Shown: positions 27,582 through 38,823, counted from the stretch's first letter. The stretch: 44,639 nt of DNA from Methylococcaceae bacterium (GCA_900299045.1 OMIH01000100.1:1-44639); one strand, 5' to 3'. Notes: generated by a model not told the origin, from the sequence alone. Program-made: numbers and translations.

Positions 27582-28919
27582 TTGATTTCACTTCATTCCA
27601 ACCCAAACGCTGTGACAACTGTTTACCCTATTCCTGAAAATCATGCACAACGTTTTGTGCTACACAACGAAGTTCACGCTCGCTCATCGTTAATTCTTGG
27701 TTTACCTTTGCGAGCAACTCACTTAGCACTCTCGCGTTCTGCTGATGAAAAATGGCATGAACGTCATCATTTAGAGCAGCTCTGTGCACGATTTGGCGTT
27801 GTAGCACCTGCAATAGATGCCGATCACTTTAGTGCCACGTTCGATTCTTTTCAACTTCGATGGGAACAGCACGGTGAATTTAGTACTTATACATTTTATG
27901 TTCAAGGTGTTGAAGACGAGCCATTTTCATCCCCTGCATTAAAAAAAGTGCCTGTTGATTGGCTAGCCTCTTTGACAGGAAAAATTGTAGTTGCTACCCA
28001 CGCAACGATTCTACCTGCAACGAATAAAGCAAATACCATTGCCAATTTAGCTGATATTTCTCCCTATTTTGCTAATAACCCCATTGTTGGGTCGACTGTC
28101 ACGGGGGGCGCTGCAAATGTTTTTACTGATTTTCGCATTCATGTTGATGGTTTTAGTCGTTTTTTGATTGTTGATCAGAATTTACGGGTTGAGCAAGGAG
28201 CAAGATTGCTTCATCGGTTATTTGAAATAGAAGTCTATCGCGTACTCGCCCTACTCGCTTTTCCTATCGCAAGAAAACTCTATCCTGAGCTCAAAAAGGC
28301 AGACCAGCAACTCTATACAATCACCAATGCGATGACTCAATCCGCAAGGGATGACACAAAACTACTCGATGAACTCACTGCACTAGCAGCAGAAATTGAA
28401 AATCACGTTTCGAGTAATCACCTTCGTTTCGCAGCAGCAGATGCGTATTATAATTTAGTCGAACGACGCCTAATTGACTTGCGAGAAGAGCGTATTCAAG
28501 GCATTCAAACTATCGGGGAATTTATCAATCGTCGTTTAGAGCCTGCGGTCAATACGTGCCGCTCAACGTCAAATCGATTTAAATCACTTTCTGAACGTGT
28601 TGGTAATGCAAGCCAATTACTGCGTACGCGGGTAGACATTATTATTGAAAGGCAAAATCAAAGTCTACTTACCTCAATGAATTTACGCGCAAAAATGCAA
28701 CTGCGCATGCAACAAATGGTTGAAGGTATTTCGATTGTTGCAATTACCTACTATACCGCCAGTTTAATTCGCGCAATGACACAAACACTTCAATCACTGG
28801 GATGGCATGTTGAACCTGAAATTATTGAAGGAGCAAGTATCCCTTTTATTTTAATTGGTATTGGACTGGGTTTTAAACGTGTTCATCATATTATTAAAAC
28901 CACCACAGATGCCTCATAA
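27582..28919 (+). CDS. DUF3422 family membrane protein
   Basis: 445 residues from a TTG codon. The family's N-terminal motif is present (LHNEVHARSS, usually NEVHARP), followed by a large soluble domain, a helical region and two C-terminal membrane segments at about 382-398 and 419-431. Function is unknown. No ATG occurs in the N-terminal region and an in-frame stop lies two codons upstream of 27582, so the start is TTG 27582 or GTG 27612; neither has a visible ribosome binding site. TTG is kept because it gives a usual-length N-terminus. A hairpin ends 4 bases before it. Confidence 0.8.
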   Translation: MISLHSNPNAVTTVYPIPENHAQRFVLHNEVHARSSLILGLPLRATHLALSRSADEKWHERHHLEQLCARFGVVAPAIDADHFSATFDSFQLRWEQHGEFSTYTFYVQGVEDEPFSSPALKKVPVDWLASLTGKIVVATHATILPATNKANTIANLADISPYFANNPIVGSTVTGGAANVFTDFRIHVDGFSRFLIVDQNLRVEQGARLLHRLFEIEVYRVLALLAFPIARKLYPELKKADQQLYTITNAMTQSARDDTKLLDELTALAAEIENHVSSNHLRFAAADAYYNLVERRLIDLREERIQGIQTIGEFINRRLEPAVNTCRSTSNRFKSLSERVGNASQLLRTRVDIIIERQNQSLLTSMNLRAKMQLRMQQMVEGISIVAITYYTASLIRAMTQTLQSLGWHVEPEIIEGASIPFILIGIGLGFKRVHHIIKTTTDAS

Positions 28920-28936
28920 AAAATGTTAGATGAAAA

Positions 28937-28965
28937 CTTTTTTTCTCCAGCATTGCCCTTATAAT
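28937..28965 (+). promoter_or_regulatory. Candidate promoter for dnaJ-dapB
   Basis: A perfect TATAAT (28960-28965) lies 96 bases before the dnaJ ATG. The -35 position with 17-base spacing reads CTTTTT, a poor match. No sigma-32 type pair with correct spacing was found. Weak support. Confidence 0.3.
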
Positions 28966-29061
28966 GTAAAACAATCAACACAAAAACGAGTCATTCTATT
29001 TTTTATTTTTTTAAAATAGAGCTTTTATCTTTTTCAATTTTATTATTTATCATTCAACTCA

Positions 29062-30204
29062 ATGGCAACTAAAGAAGATTTTTATAAATTACTAAACGTC
29101 GAGCGCAACTCAAGCGACGCTGAAATTAAAAAAAGTTATCGCAGTTTAGCGATGAAACACCACCCTGATCGTAACGTTGATAATCCAGAAGCCGCAGAAG
29201 AAAAGTTTAAACAAATCAAAGAGGCTTACGAAGTTTTATCTGACCCCAAAAAACGGGCGGCTTATGATCAATTTGGTCATGCTGGCGTTGATTCTTCAAT
29301 GGGCGGGCGTGGTGGTGCTGGCGCAGGTGATTTTAGTGATATTTTTGGTGATATTTTTGGTAACAATTTCGGCGATATGTTTGGTCGTCGTGGTGGCGGT
29401 AGTGCGCAAGGTGGGCAACGTGGGTCAGATTTGCGCTACAACCTCGAAATTACCTTAGAGGAAGCGTGCGCGGGAACGGAACAAAAAATTCGCATACCCG
29501 TTTACATCACTTGTGATGATTGCTCTGGTTCGGGTGCAAAAAAAGGCTCTTCTCCTGTTACTTGTACGATGTGCCATGGTCACGGTCAAGTCAGAATGCA
29601 GCAAGGATTTTTTACCGTTCAACAAACTTGTCCAACCTGTCGTGGAGCAGGTAAACAAATTAAAGATCCTTGCGGAAAATGCCATGGGCAAGGACGTGTT
29701 AGGGATGAGAAGACATTATCCGCCAAAATCCCTGCTGGTGTAGATACTGGCGATAGAATACGTCTATCAGGTGAAGGAGAAGCTGGGCAACTCGGTGCTC
29801 CATCTGGTGATTTATACATTGAAATTCATGTTAAAACACATTCAATCTTCAGTCGTGATGGTGCAAATTTATCTTGCGAAGTACCGATTAGTTTTGTAAC
29901 AGCGTGTCTTGGTGGCGAAATTGAAGTTCCCACACTTGATGGAAAAGTGTTATTAAAAATTCCCTCTGAAACACAAACAGGAAAATCATTTCGTTTGCGC
30001 GGCAAAGGCGTAAAACCAGTGCGAGGTGGCTCTGTTGGTGATTTAATTTGCAAAGTTCAAATTGAAACGCCTGTTAACTTAACCGCTGAACAAAAAACAT
30101 TAGTCGAAAGTTTAGGTGAATCACTCTCAAACAGTGGACATCATCACAGTCCACAAGAATCATCATGGCTTGATTCATTGAAACATTTTTTCACTAAAGG
30201 ATAA
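29062..30204 (+). CDS. dnaJ: Chaperone protein DnaJ (Hsp40)
   Basis: 380 residues, full type I DnaJ. J domain with H34-P35-D36 (residues 1-70), Gly/Phe-rich linker (about 75-120), zinc domain with four repeats [24 protein letters not shown] and CGKCHGQG, then the substrate-binding C-terminal domains. It delivers clients to DnaK and stimulates its ATPase. grpE and dnaK are not upstream; the preceding gene is the DUF3422 protein, so the usual grpE-dnaK-dnaJ order is broken in this genome. dapB follows 6 bases after the stop, as in many gammaproteobacteria. Confidence 0.98.
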   Translation: MATKEDFYKLLNVERNSSDAEIKKSYRSLAMKHHPDRNVDNPEAAEEKFKQIKEAYEVLSDPKKRAAYDQFGHAGVDSSMGGRGGAGAGDFSDIFGDIFGNNFGDMFGRRGGGSAQGGQRGSDLRYNLEITLEEACAGTEQKIRIPVYITCDDCSGSGAKKGSSPVTCTMCHGHGQVRMQQGFFTVQQTCPTCRGAGKQIKDPCGKCHGQGRVRDEKTLSAKIPAGVDTGDRIRLSGEGEAGQLGAPSGDLYIEIHVKTHSIFSRDGANLSCEVPISFVTACLGGEIEVPTLDGKVLLKIPSETQTGKSFRLRGKGVKPVRGGSVGDLICKVQIETPVNLTAEQKTLVESLGESLSNSGHHHSPQESSWLDSLKHFFTKG

Positions 30205-31014
<810 letters not shown>

Positions 31015-31021
31015 AAAGACT

Positions 31022-31050
31022 AAAAAAACGCCTTTCGAAGGCGTTTTTTT
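31022..31050. terminator. Bidirectional terminator between dapB and rplQ
   Basis: A 13-bp perfect inverted repeat (A7-CGCCTT, 3-base loop, AAGGCG-T7) has T tracts in both directions. It would end dnaJ-dapB on the plus strand and the ribosomal alpha genes on the minus strand. Confidence 0.92.
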
Positions 31051-31080
31051 ATAATCAAACTTCGACCTTCAGCGAAAGTA

Positions 31081-31443
31081 CTACTCTGCTCTATCGACAA
31101 GCTCAACATAAGCCATGGGTGCATTATCACCGGCTCTAAATCCGCATTTCATAATACGTAAATAGCCGCCCGCTCTATTCTTATAACGCGGACCTAACTC
31201 GTTAAATAATTTAGTGACCATATCACGATCACGCAAACGAGCAAAAGCTAAACGTCTCTTAGCTACGCTATCTTCTTTAGAGAGTGTAATTAATGGCTCA
31301 GCATAACTTCTCAGCTCTTTTGCTTTGGGCAAAGTAGTTCTAATTAATTCATGTTTAAACAATGAATTTGCCATGTTGCTAAACAGTGCTTTACGGTGAC
31401 TGCCATTGATATTAAGTTGTCTACCGGATTTACGATGTCTCAT
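31081..31443 (-). CDS. rplQ: 50S ribosomal protein L17
   Basis: 120 residues. The N-terminus [19 protein letters not shown] is diagnostic for bacterial L17, which sits near the polypeptide exit side of the large subunit. It is the last gene of the alpha cluster, 20 bases after rpoA, and is followed by the bidirectional terminator at 31022-31050. Confidence 0.97.
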   Translation of the reverse strand: MRHRKSGRQLNINGSHRKALFSNMANSLFKHELIRTTLPKAKELRSYAEPLITLSKEDSVAKRRLAFARLRDRDMVTKLFNELGPRYKNRAGGYLRIMKCGFRAGDNAPMAYVELVDRAE

Positions 31444-31463
31444 AATTAAGAATAACCTAAAAT

Positions 31464-32480
31464 TTAATGTGATATGGGCTGACTGTGTTCAGCTAACCCA
31501 TCGGGTGGCCAGCTATCAAGGCGCATTCCCAAAGACAACCCTTTCAACGCTAGAATATCTTTGATTTCTGTTAAAGATTTTCTACCAAGATTAGGTGTTT
31601 TTAATAATTCAACTTCTGTGCGTTGAATCAAATCGCCGATATAAAAAATATTCTCGGCTTTCAAGCAATTTGCTGAACGCACCGTTAATTCTAAGTCATC
31701 TACAGGGCGCAACAACACAGGATCAATCGTTTCATCTGGAGATGAATATTCCACCCTAGGTTGTTCACTTACTTTCTCAAAATCGACAAACACAGAAAGC
31801 TGATCATGAATAATAGTAGCAGCCAATTTAATCGTCTTTTCAGGGTCAACGGTGCCATTAGTCTCTAAATCGATAATCAATTTATCTAAATTTGTACGCT
31901 GTTCAACGCGAGTACTTTCAACTTGATAAGCAACACGTACAACGGGACTAAATGATGCGTCTAAATGCAACGTGCCTACAGGATAATTTACTTCTGAATG
32001 TAATTTTCTTAAGCTCGCGGGCTCATAGCCTCTACCACGGCTAACTTTGATTTTTACATTCAGCGCCCCTGTCTGCGTTAAATTCGCGATGACCAAATTA
32101 GTATTTAAAATTTGAACACCGGTGGGCGTTTTAATATCGGCTGCAGTAACAACACCAGCTCCACTTTTGTTAAGTGTTAACTCTGCTTCATCTTTATAAT
32201 CATCAATAACGATAGCAAGTTTCTTAAAATTCAACAAAATGTCTATAACGTCTTCGTGAACACCTTCGATAGCCGTATATTCATGCAACACGCCGTCGAT
32301 TTCAACAGAAGTAACAGCACAACCTGGAATTGTTGATAAGAGAACACGTCTTAACGCATTCCCCAAAGAATGTCCAAAACCACGCTCTAAGGGCTCTATA
32401 ACAATCCTTGAGTGATTTGGCGACTCACTTTCAACCTCAACTAACTTAGGTTTAAGTAAATTAGGGATAGAACTAAGCAT
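31464..32480 (-). CDS. rpoA: RNA polymerase alpha subunit
   Basis: 338 residues. The N-terminal domain (assembly and dimerisation) includes [20 protein letters not shown]; after a linker near 235-250 the C-terminal domain shows [11 protein letters not shown], which holds the arginine that contacts UP-element DNA in E. coli, and the [12 protein letters not shown] helix-hairpin-helix. The C-terminal tail is Pro/His-rich. It lies 21 bases after rpsD and 20 before rplQ in the conserved alpha-operon order. Confidence 0.98.
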   Translation of the reverse strand: MLSSIPNLLKPKLVEVESESPNHSRIVIEPLERGFGHSLGNALRRVLLSTIPGCAVTSVEIDGVLHEYTAIEGVHEDVIDILLNFKKLAIVIDDYKDEAELTLNKSGAGVVTAADIKTPTGVQILNTNLVIANLTQTGALNVKIKVSRGRGYEPASLRKLHSEVNYPVGTLHLDASFSPVVRVAYQVESTRVEQRTNLDKLIIDLETNGTVDPEKTIKLAATIIHDQLSVFVDFEKVSEQPRVEYSSPDETIDPVLLRPVDDLELTVRSANCLKAENIFYIGDLIQRTEVELLKTPNLGRKSLTEIKDILALKGLSLGMRLDSWPPDGLAEHSQPISH

Positions 32481-32501
32481 TTGTATTCCTCGGAACCATC
32501 A

Positions 32502-33122
32502 TTATTTAGAGTAAAGTTCCACAACAAGTTGTTCGTTAATGTCAGTGCCTAAATCAACTCTATCAGGTAAGCTAACAAACGTCCCTATCATTTCTTTTGG
32601 ATTAACACTAACCCAAGCTGGGAAATTGTATTGCTCAGTCACAGCTAGCGCGTCAATAATACGTTGCTGTTTTTTCGCTTTTTCTCTTACAGATAACACA
32701 TCACCTGGTGAAACTTGGTAAGAAGGAACATTAATAAGCGATCCATTAACTTGAATAGATTTATGCGATACAAGTTGACGCGCTTCAGCACGCGTACTCG
32801 CAAATCCCATTCTATAAACAACATTGTCAAGTCTTGATTCAAGCAAATTTAACAAATTCTCACCAGTCGCTCCTTTTTTCATATCAGCTGACTTGTAATA
32901 ATTTCTAAATTGTTTTTCAAGTACACCATAAATACGACGCAAACGCTGTTTAGCACGCAACTGCGTAGCATAATCAGAATTTCTAGCACGCTTGGTGCCG
33001 TGTTGACCTGGTCTTTGATCTAACTTACATTTGTTTTCCAGAGATTTTCCTCTGCTTTTTAAAAATAAATCAGTTCCTTCTCTTCGACTCAACTTACAAG
33101 TAGGTCCTAGATATCTTGCCAT
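32502..33122 (-). CDS. rpsD: 30S ribosomal protein S4
   Basis: 206 residues with the bacterial S4 opening [20 protein letters not shown] and an S4 RNA-binding domain at about 95-160 ([20 protein letters not shown]). It is a primary 16S rRNA binder that nucleates small-subunit assembly; in E. coli it also represses the alpha operon through its leader. The leader here is short and different (see 33917-33932), so that control may differ. Gaps are 22 bases to rpsK and 21 to rpoA. Confidence 0.98.
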   Translation of the reverse strand: MARYLGPTCKLSRREGTDLFLKSRGKSLENKCKLDQRPGQHGTKRARNSDYATQLRAKQRLRRIYGVLEKQFRNYYKSADMKKGATGENLLNLLESRLDNVVYRMGFASTRAEARQLVSHKSIQVNGSLINVPSYQVSPGDVLSVREKAKKQQRIIDALAVTEQYNFPAWVSVNPKEMIGTFVSLPDRVDLGTDINEQLVVELYSK

Positions 33123-33144
33123 GATTATTAGTACTCCAGTTCCG

Positions 33145-33531
33145 CTATACGCGGCGTTTTTTAGGTGGACGGCAACCGTTATGCGGAATTGGCGTCACAT
33201 CAATAATATTGTTAATTTTAAAGCCCAGATTATTCAATGAACGTACTGCAGATTCACGACCTGGACCAGGCCCCTTAATTAACACATCAAGATTTTTCAT
33301 ACCATACTCTTGTGCAACAGCGCCTGCTTTTTCAGCAGCAACCTGTGCAGCAAATGGTGTACTTTTTCGTGAACCACGAAACCCTGAGCCACCTGAAGTA
33401 GCCCAAGAAAGCGCATTACCTTTTCTGTCGGTAATAGTTATGATAGTGTTGTTAAATGAAGCATGGACGTGTGCGACACCATCTGCCACTTCTTTTTTTA
33501 TACGTTTTCTTGAACGATTTTGACTAGCCAT
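33145..33531 (-). CDS. rpsK: 30S ribosomal protein S11
   Basis: 128 residues. Conserved stretches are [20 protein letters not shown] and the C-terminal [19 protein letters not shown]11 forms part of the platform near the mRNA exit. It lies 24 bases after rpsM and 22 before rpsD. Confidence 0.98.
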   Translation of the reverse strand: MASQNRSRKRIKKEVADGVAHVHASFNNTIITITDRKGNALSWATSGGSGFRGSRKSTPFAAQVAAEKAGAVAQEYGMKNLDVLIKGPGPGRESAVRSLNNLGFKINNIIDVTPIPHNGCRPPKKRRV

Positions 33532-33555
33532 TAGTTCAGACTCTTAAAGTAGTGC

Positions 33556-33912
33556 TTATTTTTTAATTGGTTTGCGAGGACCTTTACGAGTACGCGCGTT
33601 CGTTCTTGTGCGCTGACCTCTCAAAGGTAACCCTCTACGATGTCTTATTCCACGGTAACAACCAAGATCCATTAAACGCTTGATATTCATAGAAACTTCT
33701 CGACGAAGATCACCTTCAACCGTCATTTTAGCAATAACGTTGCGAATAGCTTCTAATTTATCTTCAGCTAAATCTTTAATTTTTACCGAAGGCAACACAC
33801 CGACTTCGCTGCAAATATCACTTGCAGTCTTGCGACCTATACCGTAAATCGCAGTCAACGCGATAACAGCATGCTTGTGGTCTGGTACATTTATCCCAGC
33901 AATACGTGCCAT
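33556..33912 (-). CDS. rpsM: 30S ribosomal protein S13
   Basis: 118 residues. The start [19 protein letters not shown] and the basic C-terminal [14 protein letters not shown] are typical. S13 lies in the head of the small subunit and contacts the P-site tRNA and the large subunit. It is the first gene of the alpha set; an extended -10 promoter lies 43 bases upstream, and its strong AGGGGAG ribosome binding site is built into a small hairpin. Confidence 0.98.
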   Translation of the reverse strand: MARIAGINVPDHKHAVIALTAIYGIGRKTASDICSEVGVLPSVKIKDLAEDKLEAIRNVIAKMTVEGDLRREVSMNIKRLMDLGCYRGIRHRRGLPLRGQRTRTNARTRKGPRKPIKK

Positions 33913-33916
33913 TTAG

Positions 33917-33932
33917 ATACTCCCCTGAGTAT
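33917..33932 (-). promoter_or_regulatory. Hairpin enclosing the rpsM ribosome binding site
   Basis: In the mRNA, AUACUC and GAGUAU form a 6-bp stem with the loop AGGG; together loop and right arm supply the AGGGGAG ribosome binding site, which ends 7 bases before the rpsM ATG. A site for translational feedback is an inference. Confidence 0.5.
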
Positions 33933-33954
33933 GGCTTCTAAAGTTAAGTATATG

Positions 33955-33982
33955 ATTATAACATATCACGATGATTGAGCAA
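33955..33982 (-). promoter_or_regulatory. Promoter for the alpha operon (rpsM-rpsK-rpsD-rpoA-rplQ)
   Basis: TTGCTC (33977-33982) and TATAAT (33955-33960), read on the minus strand, are 16 bases apart, with TG one base ahead of the -10 (TGTTATAAT, extended -10). The site lies between rpmJ and rpsM and implies a leader of only about 35 bases. Confidence 0.65.
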
Positions 33983-33990
33983 TTTTTAAA

Positions 33991-34104
33991 TTACCCTTGG
34001 CGTTGTTTGTGCCTTCCGTCTTCACAAATAACTCTCACAACACCATTTCTTTTTACAACTTTGCATTTTCTGCAAATTACTTTTACAGATGCGCGAACTT
34101 TCAT
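33991..34104 (-). CDS. rpmJ: 50S ribosomal protein L36
   Basis: 37 residues, starting [14 protein letters not shown] and ending in DGRHKQRQG. The zinc-ribbon ligands C11, C14, C27 and H32 are intact, so this is the zinc-containing form of L36, the smallest large-subunit protein. It lies between secY (54 bases upstream) and rpsM (78 bases downstream), its standard position at the end of the spc operon. Confidence 0.97.
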   Translation of the reverse strand: MKVRASVKVICRKCKVVKRNGVVRVICEDGRHKQRQG

Positions 34105-34158
34105 AGAATCTCCAAGACCCTTCAATAAATATTACGAAACCCAGCCTGGCATTTTGAT

Positions 34159-35481
34159 TTACTTTTTCAAATTAGCTTTTCTCATCAAACCTTCATACTG
34201 TTGAGACATAATATGCGTTTGCATCTGAGATATAAAATCCATGACAACGACAACAATAATCAGAAGTGACGTTCCACCAAAATAAAATGGAACATTCCAG
34301 TACACAATCAAAAACTCAGGCAGCAAACAGACTAGAGTGATGTAAAACGCACCAATCAATGTTAAACGCGTCATCACTTTATCTATATAAAGACTAGTTT
34401 GTATGCCAGGTCTAATACCTGGCAAAAAAGCTCCAGATTTTTTCAAATTTTCAGCTGTTTCTTTTGAATTAAATACCAAGGCGGTATAAAAAAAACAGAA
34501 GAAAACTATTGCTAAAGCATAAAATATTACATAAACCGGCTGACCTGGTGACAATAAGGTAGCGATATCCTGCAACCAACCAAACCCTTCGCTTTTACCA
34601 AACCATCCTGCAATAGTTGCGGGAAATAGAATGATACTTGAAGCAAAGATAGGTGGAATAACACCTGCCATATTCAATTTCAATGGCAAAAAACTGCTTT
34701 GACCACCATACAGTTTACGCCCTTGCTGACGCTTTGGATAGTTTATTAGAATTCGGCGTTGTCCTCTTTCAACAAACACCACTAACATGGTCACTGAAAT
34801 TGAAATTAAAAAAAGTAACACAATAAATGCACTACTCATCTCCCCAGTTCGAACAAGCTCAAACGTACTACCAATGGCTTTTGGTAGTCCAGAAACGATA
34901 CCGGCAAAGATAATCATAGAGATACCATTACCAATCCCACGCTCTGTCACTTGTTCACCTAACCACATCAAAAAAATTGTTCCGGTGACAAGTGTTACGG
35001 TTGTTATAGCAACAAAACTAAAACCAGGATTAAGAACAACAGACAATCCTCCTGCTGTTTGGTTCTGCAACGCCAAAGATATACCTATAGCCTGAAACGT
35101 TGCCAAAACAACGGTGCCATACCTGGTAAACTGAGAAATTTTGCGTCTCCCTAACTCGCCATCCTTTTTTAACTGCTCCATTGAAGGTATAACAACCGTC
35201 ATTAACTGCATGATAATCGACGCAGAAATATACGGCATAATGCCCAGCGCAAATAGGCTTAACCTCATCAAAGCGCCACCCGAAAACATATTGAACATAT
35301 CTAAAATAGAACCGCTCTGCTGCTCAAACATTGCAGCTAGCGCTTTAGGATCAATACCTGGAACTGGAATATGCGCTCCAATGCGATAAACAACAAACGC
35401 TCCTAAAACAAAAAGCAACCTTGCTTTTAACTCAGAGAAGTCGCTTGTTCTATTTGCCATTTGTGCTCTTGATACGCTCAC
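34159..35481 (-). CDS. secY: Preprotein translocase channel subunit SecY
   Basis: 440 residues, ten expected membrane segments. The N-terminal half shows [11 protein letters not shown] and the plug region after segment 1; [16 protein letters not shown] and the cytoplasmic loop with [14 protein letters not shown] follow, and the C-terminus ends LMRKANLKK. It forms the inner-membrane protein-conducting channel with SecE and SecG. The ATG directly adjoins the rplO stop with no spacing. Confidence 0.98.
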   Translation of the reverse strand: MSVSRAQMANRTSDFSELKARLLFVLGAFVVYRIGAHIPVPGIDPKALAAMFEQQSGSILDMFNMFSGGALMRLSLFALGIMPYISASIIMQLMTVVIPSMEQLKKDGELGRRKISQFTRYGTVVLATFQAIGISLALQNQTAGGLSVVLNPGFSFVAITTVTLVTGTIFLMWLGEQVTERGIGNGISMIIFAGIVSGLPKAIGSTFELVRTGEMSSAFIVLLFLISISVTMLVVFVERGQRRILINYPKRQQGRKLYGGQSSFLPLKLNMAGVIPPIFASSIILFPATIAGWFGKSEGFGWLQDIATLLSPGQPVYVIFYALAIVFFCFFYTALVFNSKETAENLKKSGAFLPGIRPGIQTSLYIDKVMTRLTLIGAFYITLVCLLPEFLIVYWNVPFYFGGTSLLIIVVVVMDFISQMQTHIMSQQYEGLMRKANLKK

Positions 35482-35916
35482 TTATACCTCGACTTTGCCG
35501 CCAGCAGCTTCAATAGATTCTTTTGCACCTACCGTTACTTTTACACCCTTTACAGTCACAGCTCTCGTTAATTCGCCAGACTTAATTATTCGTGCAGTTT
35601 TAGTAAATACAGGAACGATATTAGCGTCAACCAAAACCTTTAGATCAATAACGTCAAAAGGTAAATTATTTAATTCATTCAAACGAACTTCAGAAGAAAA
35701 TTTAGCTTTATGAGAAGTAAAACCTATTTTAGGTAATCTACGTTGCAAAGGCATCTGACCGCCTTCAAAACCTACTTTATGAAAACCACCGCTACGTGCT
35801 TTTTGCCCTTTGTGACCACGACCGCAGGTTTTACCCATTGTACAGCCTATACCTCGACCTACACGTCTACCTTTTTTACGCGCACCATCAGCTGCTTTAA
35901 TCGTATTTAAAAACAT
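35482..35916 (-). CDS. rplO: 50S ribosomal protein L15
   Basis: 144 residues. The Gly/Arg/Lys-rich N-terminal extension (about 10-55, including [20 protein letters not shown]) threads through 23S rRNA; the globular C-terminal half ends [15 protein letters not shown]. The ATG overlaps the rpmD stop by one base (TAATG) and the stop abuts secY. Confidence 0.98.
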   Translation of the reverse strand: MFLNTIKAADGARKKGRRVGRGIGCTMGKTCGRGHKGQKARSGGFHKVGFEGGQMPLQRRLPKIGFTSHKAKFSSEVRLNELNNLPFDVIDLKVLVDANIVPVFTKTARIIKSGELTRAVTVKGVKVTVGAKESIEAAGGKVEV

Positions 35917-36098
35917 TAAACCTCCTCAACTTTGAGCATATAAGCTACTTTGTTGATCATTCCTCTATTTTCAGGCGTATTCAACACACTAACAGTTTGA
36001 TTGATTTTACGCAAACCTAAACCTTTTAAGCAAGCGCGATGATTAGGCAAACGACCAAAACGACTCTTTGTCATAGTCACATTTAACATATTACTCAT
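35916..36098 (-). CDS. rpmD: 50S ribosomal protein L30
   Basis: 60 residues, usual length. [20 protein letters not shown] and the later [10 protein letters not shown] are typical of bacterial L30. It overlaps rplO by one base and follows rpsE by 4 bases. Some bacteria lack L30; it is intact here. Confidence 0.96.
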   Translation of the reverse strand: MSNMLNVTMTKSRFGRLPNHRACLKGLGLRKINQTVSVLNTPENRGMINKVAYMLKVEEV

Positions 36099-36102
36099 CT
36101 AA

Positions 36103-36609
36103 TTACCTACTGATTTGTTCAACAGATAAACCACGTTTCGCGGCAATTTGGTGAGCATTATGCATACTCGTTAGACCGTTAATCGTAGCGCGAACAACAT
36201 TGATCGGATTATTTGTTCCGATACACTTCGCTAAAACATTATGCACACCATCCAGTTCAAAAACAGCACGCATAGCGCCACCAGCAATAATGCCAGTACC
36301 TTCTGAAGCCGGTTGCATATAAATCTTCGCTGCACCAGTTGTGTTTGTAACAGCGTATTGTAATGTATCGCCTTTCAATTCAACTTTACGCATATTTTTG
36401 CGTGCCTGTTCTAATGACTTTTGAATTGCAATCGGAACCTCGCGCGCTTTACTCACACCATAACCAACGCGACCTTCACCATCACCAACAACAGTCAAAG
36501 CAGTAAAACCAAATACGCGACCACCTTTAACAACTTTAGCAACTCGTCTAACGTTAACTAATTTTTCTTGTAAGCCGTCAGTTGAACCTTGAGCAGGTGC
36601 TGTAGCCAT
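36103..36609 (-). CDS. rpsE: 30S ribosomal protein S5
   Basis: 168 residues. N-terminal double-stranded RNA-binding fold with [20 protein letters not shown], then [20 protein letters not shown] and the C-terminal [17 protein letters not shown]5 is important for decoding accuracy and contacts S4 and S8. It starts with an Ala/Gln-rich stretch typical of gammaproteobacterial S5. Spacing is 9 bases from rplR and 4 to rpmD. Confidence 0.98.
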   Translation of the reverse strand: MATAPAQGSTDGLQEKLVNVRRVAKVVKGGRVFGFTALTVVGDGEGRVGYGVSKAREVPIAIQKSLEQARKNMRKVELKGDTLQYAVTNTTGAAKIYMQPASEGTGIIAGGAMRAVFELDGVHNVLAKCIGTNNPINVVRATINGLTSMHNAHQIAAKRGLSVEQISR

Positions 36610-36618
36610 TGTATTCTC

Positions 36619-36972
36619 CTAAAATTTCAAGCCAGCTTCACGAGCGGCATCGGCTAACGCTTTAACGCAACCGTGGTATTTAAATCCAGAACGGTCAAAA
36701 GCAACCTCTGTCACCCCAACAGCAATCGCTTTCTCCGCAATCACTCTGCCAACAACAGTTGCAGCAGCAATATTATTCTTTCCATTAACAACCGATCTCA
36801 AATCCACTTGATTAGTCGACGCACTTGCTAATGTCACAGTACCATCACCGCTAATAATCTGCGCGTAAATGTGCTGGGATGTCTTGTGAATTGACAATCG
36901 AGTCGCACCTAATTTTTTAATTTGACTACGCAATTTTAACGCACGTTTCATACGAGCTTTTTTCTTATCCAT
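36619..36972 (-). CDS. rplR: 50S ribosomal protein L18
   Basis: 117 residues. Basic N-terminus ([20 protein letters not shown]) and the closing [20 protein letters not shown] mark bacterial L18, which carries 5S rRNA with L5 and L25 into the central protuberance. It lies 10 bases after rplF. Confidence 0.98.
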   Translation of the reverse strand: MDKKKARMKRALKLRSQIKKLGATRLSIHKTSQHIYAQIISGDGTVTLASASTNQVDLRSVVNGKNNIAAATVVGRVIAEKAIAVGVTEVAFDRSGFKYHGCVKALADAAREAGLKF

Positions 36973-36982
36973 TCACGTCACC

Positions 36983-37516
36983 CTATTTTTTCTTAGCTTC
37001 TTTTCTAGCAACATGCTCGTCAGCGTAACGTACGCCTTTACCTTTATATGGCTCAGGTGGACGATAAGCGCGAATCTTAGCAGCAATTTCACCAATTAAC
37101 TGCTTATCACTACCTCTAAGAATAATTTCAGTTTGACTTGGAGTCTCAACAGAAACACTCGAAGGAATTTGGAAGTCAATAGGATGAGAAAAACCAAGCG
37201 CTAAATTTAAAATATTATCTTTTGCTTGCGCTCTATAACCAACGCCCACGAGCGTCAATTTTTTTTCAAAACCAGCAGATACGCCAGTTATCATGTTATT
37301 AACAATAGCTCTTGCTGTACCAGCTTGAGCTGTTGCATTTTTATCATCACTATCCCATTTTACAGAAATAATATTTTCTGCAATATCTAGGCTGATTAAA
37401 GAATTAAGATTGAAAGATAACTGACCTTTGGCACCTTTTACAGTAAGATTATTTCCATCAATTTTAATATCTACGCCACTTGGAATAGTAACAGGGGCTT
37501 TAGCAATTCTTGACAT
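36983..37516 (-). CDS. rplF: 50S ribosomal protein L6
   Basis: 177 residues from ATG 37516, giving the standard start MSRIAKAPVTIPSGV and the standard length. The frame stays open further upstream to 37567, but that extension would overlap rpsH and add 17 residues not seen in the family; AGGCG lies before the chosen ATG. L6 has two similar domains and binds near the GTPase-associated centre. It ends PEPYKGKGVRYADEHVARKE and lies 13 bases after rpsH. Confidence 0.97.
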   Translation of the reverse strand: MSRIAKAPVTIPSGVDIKIDGNNLTVKGAKGQLSFNLNSLISLDIAENIISVKWDSDDKNATAQAGTARAIVNNMITGVSAGFEKKLTLVGVGYRAQAKDNILNLALGFSHPIDFQIPSSVSVETPSQTEIILRGSDKQLIGEIAAKIRAYRPPEPYKGKGVRYADEHVARKEAKKK

Positions 37517-37529
37517 AACTACGCCTATG

Positions 37530-37925
37530 TTAACAAACAGTGCAAATGATTTCACCACCATGTCCAATAGCGCGAGCAGCTCTATCAGTCATAACCCCAT
37601 TTGAGGTCGATACGATAGCTATGCCCAGTCCACCAAGAACTTTAGGTAATTCATCTTTCGATTTATAAATCCGCAAACCCGGTCTGCTGATTCGCTTAAT
37701 ATTTTCAATAACAGGCGCACCTTTGTAATATTTCAAATCAACAGTCATTTCTGTGTGACTTCCATTAGTTTCGGTGCTAAAGTCTGTAATGTAACCTTCT
37801 TCTTTAAGCACTTTTGCAATAGATACTTTAAGTTTAGATGAAGGTTGTTTTATAAATTTTTTACCAGCAGACTGGCCATTTCTAATGCGTGTCAGCATAT
37901 CCGCTACTGGATCTGTCATACTCAT
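37530..37925 (-). CDS. rpsH: 30S ribosomal protein S8
   Basis: 131 residues. [18 protein letters not shown] matches the family from the first residue, with GGAG 9 bases upstream; the C-terminal motif is [21 protein letters not shown]8 binds the central domain of 16S rRNA and in E. coli represses the spc operon. It lies 32 bases after rpsN. Confidence 0.98.
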   Translation of the reverse strand: MSMTDPVADMLTRIRNGQSAGKKFIKQPSSKLKVSIAKVLKEEGYITDFSTETNGSHTEMTVDLKYYKGAPVIENIKRISRPGLRIYKSKDELPKVLGGLGIAIVSTSNGVMTDRAARAIGHGGEIICTVC

Positions 37926-37957
37926 TGTTTAATTCTCCAAAATTGATCCAACAGAAA

Positions 37958-38263
37958 TTACCAACTCGCCTTAACAACGCCAGGCACATCACCACGCATT
38001 GTTGCTTCGCGCAGTTTATTGCGACTCAAGCCAAATTTGCGATAATAACCATGCGGACGACCGGTTAAATTACAACGATTACGCACCCTCGATGCACTGG
38101 AATCTCTAGGTAATTTTTGAAGTTGCAACTGAGCAGACTCTTTATCTTCAAAGGAAGCGTTTGGATCCCTAATAATTTCTTTCAAAGATTTACGCTTAAC
38201 GTCGTATTTTTTAACTAATTGTTTACGCTTTTCTTCACGCGCAATCATCGATTTTTTTGCCAT
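37958..38263 (-). CDS. rpsN: 30S ribosomal protein S14, zinc-free type
   Basis: 101 residues from ATG 38263 ([16 protein letters not shown]), with AGGTGA 6 bases upstream; an in-frame TTG two codons earlier is not needed. The longer length and the single Cys in [19 protein letters not shown] identify the zinc-free form of S14 used by most gammaproteobacteria. It lies 12 bases after rplE. Confidence 0.97.
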   Translation of the reverse strand: MAKKSMIAREEKRKQLVKKYDVKRKSLKEIIRDPNASFEDKESAQLQLQKLPRDSSASRVRNRCNLTGRPHGYYRKFGLSRNKLREATMRGDVPGVVKASW

Positions 38264-38275
38264 GATCAATCACCT

Positions 38276-38815
38276 TTAGTGCTTAAATGGGAAATTAAAC
38301 AACTTCAACAGCGCTAATCCCTCTTCATTGGTTTGAGCTGTAGTCGTAATGGTGATATCCATGCCGCGTAACATATCAATTTTATCGTAATCAATTTCTG
38401 GAAAGATAATTTGCTCTTTTACGCCCATTGAATAATTGCCACGTCCATCAAAACTCTTAGGATTCAATCCTCTAAAATCTCGGATTCGTGGAATTGAAAT
38501 GCTAATTAATCGATCCAAAAACTCGTACATCTTATCACTTCGCAATGTAACCTTACAACCAATTGGCATATCATCACGAATCTTGAATCCAGCAATAGAT
38601 TTCCGTGCTAATGTAATAACGGGTTTTTGACCAGCAATTTTCTCCATGTCGCCAACCGCAAACTGTAATACTTTTTTATCAGCAACAGCACCGCTTACGC
38701 CCATATTTAGGGTAATTTTAGTGATACGTGGCGCTTGCATAACAGATTTATAGCCAAACTGTTCAATTAACGCTGGGCGAATTTTTTCTTTGTATACCGC
38801 TTCTAATCTAGCCAT
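38276..38815 (-). CDS. rplE: 50S ribosomal protein L5
   Basis: 179 residues. Features are [36 protein letters not shown] and the C-terminal [21 protein letters not shown]5 binds 5S rRNA and contacts the P-site tRNA and S13. It lies 8 bases after rplX. In E. coli the S8 operator overlaps the start of this gene; whether that RNA fold exists here was not resolved. Confidence 0.98.
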   Translation of the reverse strand: MARLEAVYKEKIRPALIEQFGYKSVMQAPRITKITLNMGVSGAVADKKVLQFAVGDMEKIAGQKPVITLARKSIAGFKIRDDMPIGCKVTLRSDKMYEFLDRLISISIPRIRDFRGLNPKSFDGRGNYSMGVKEQIIFPEIDYDKIDMLRGMDITITTTAQTNEEGLALLKLFNFPFKH

Positions 38816-38823
38816 GATTCACC

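Noticed and set aside
28995-29020. Hairpin TCTATTTT/AAAATAGA in the dnaJ leader
   Set aside because: All but two pairs are A-T and no T tract follows; in this AT-rich gap it can easily arise by chance and is too weak for a terminator.
37517-37567. Upstream extension of rplF
   Set aside because: It would overlap rpsH and add 17 residues absent from L6; the internal ATG at 37516 has a ribosome binding site.
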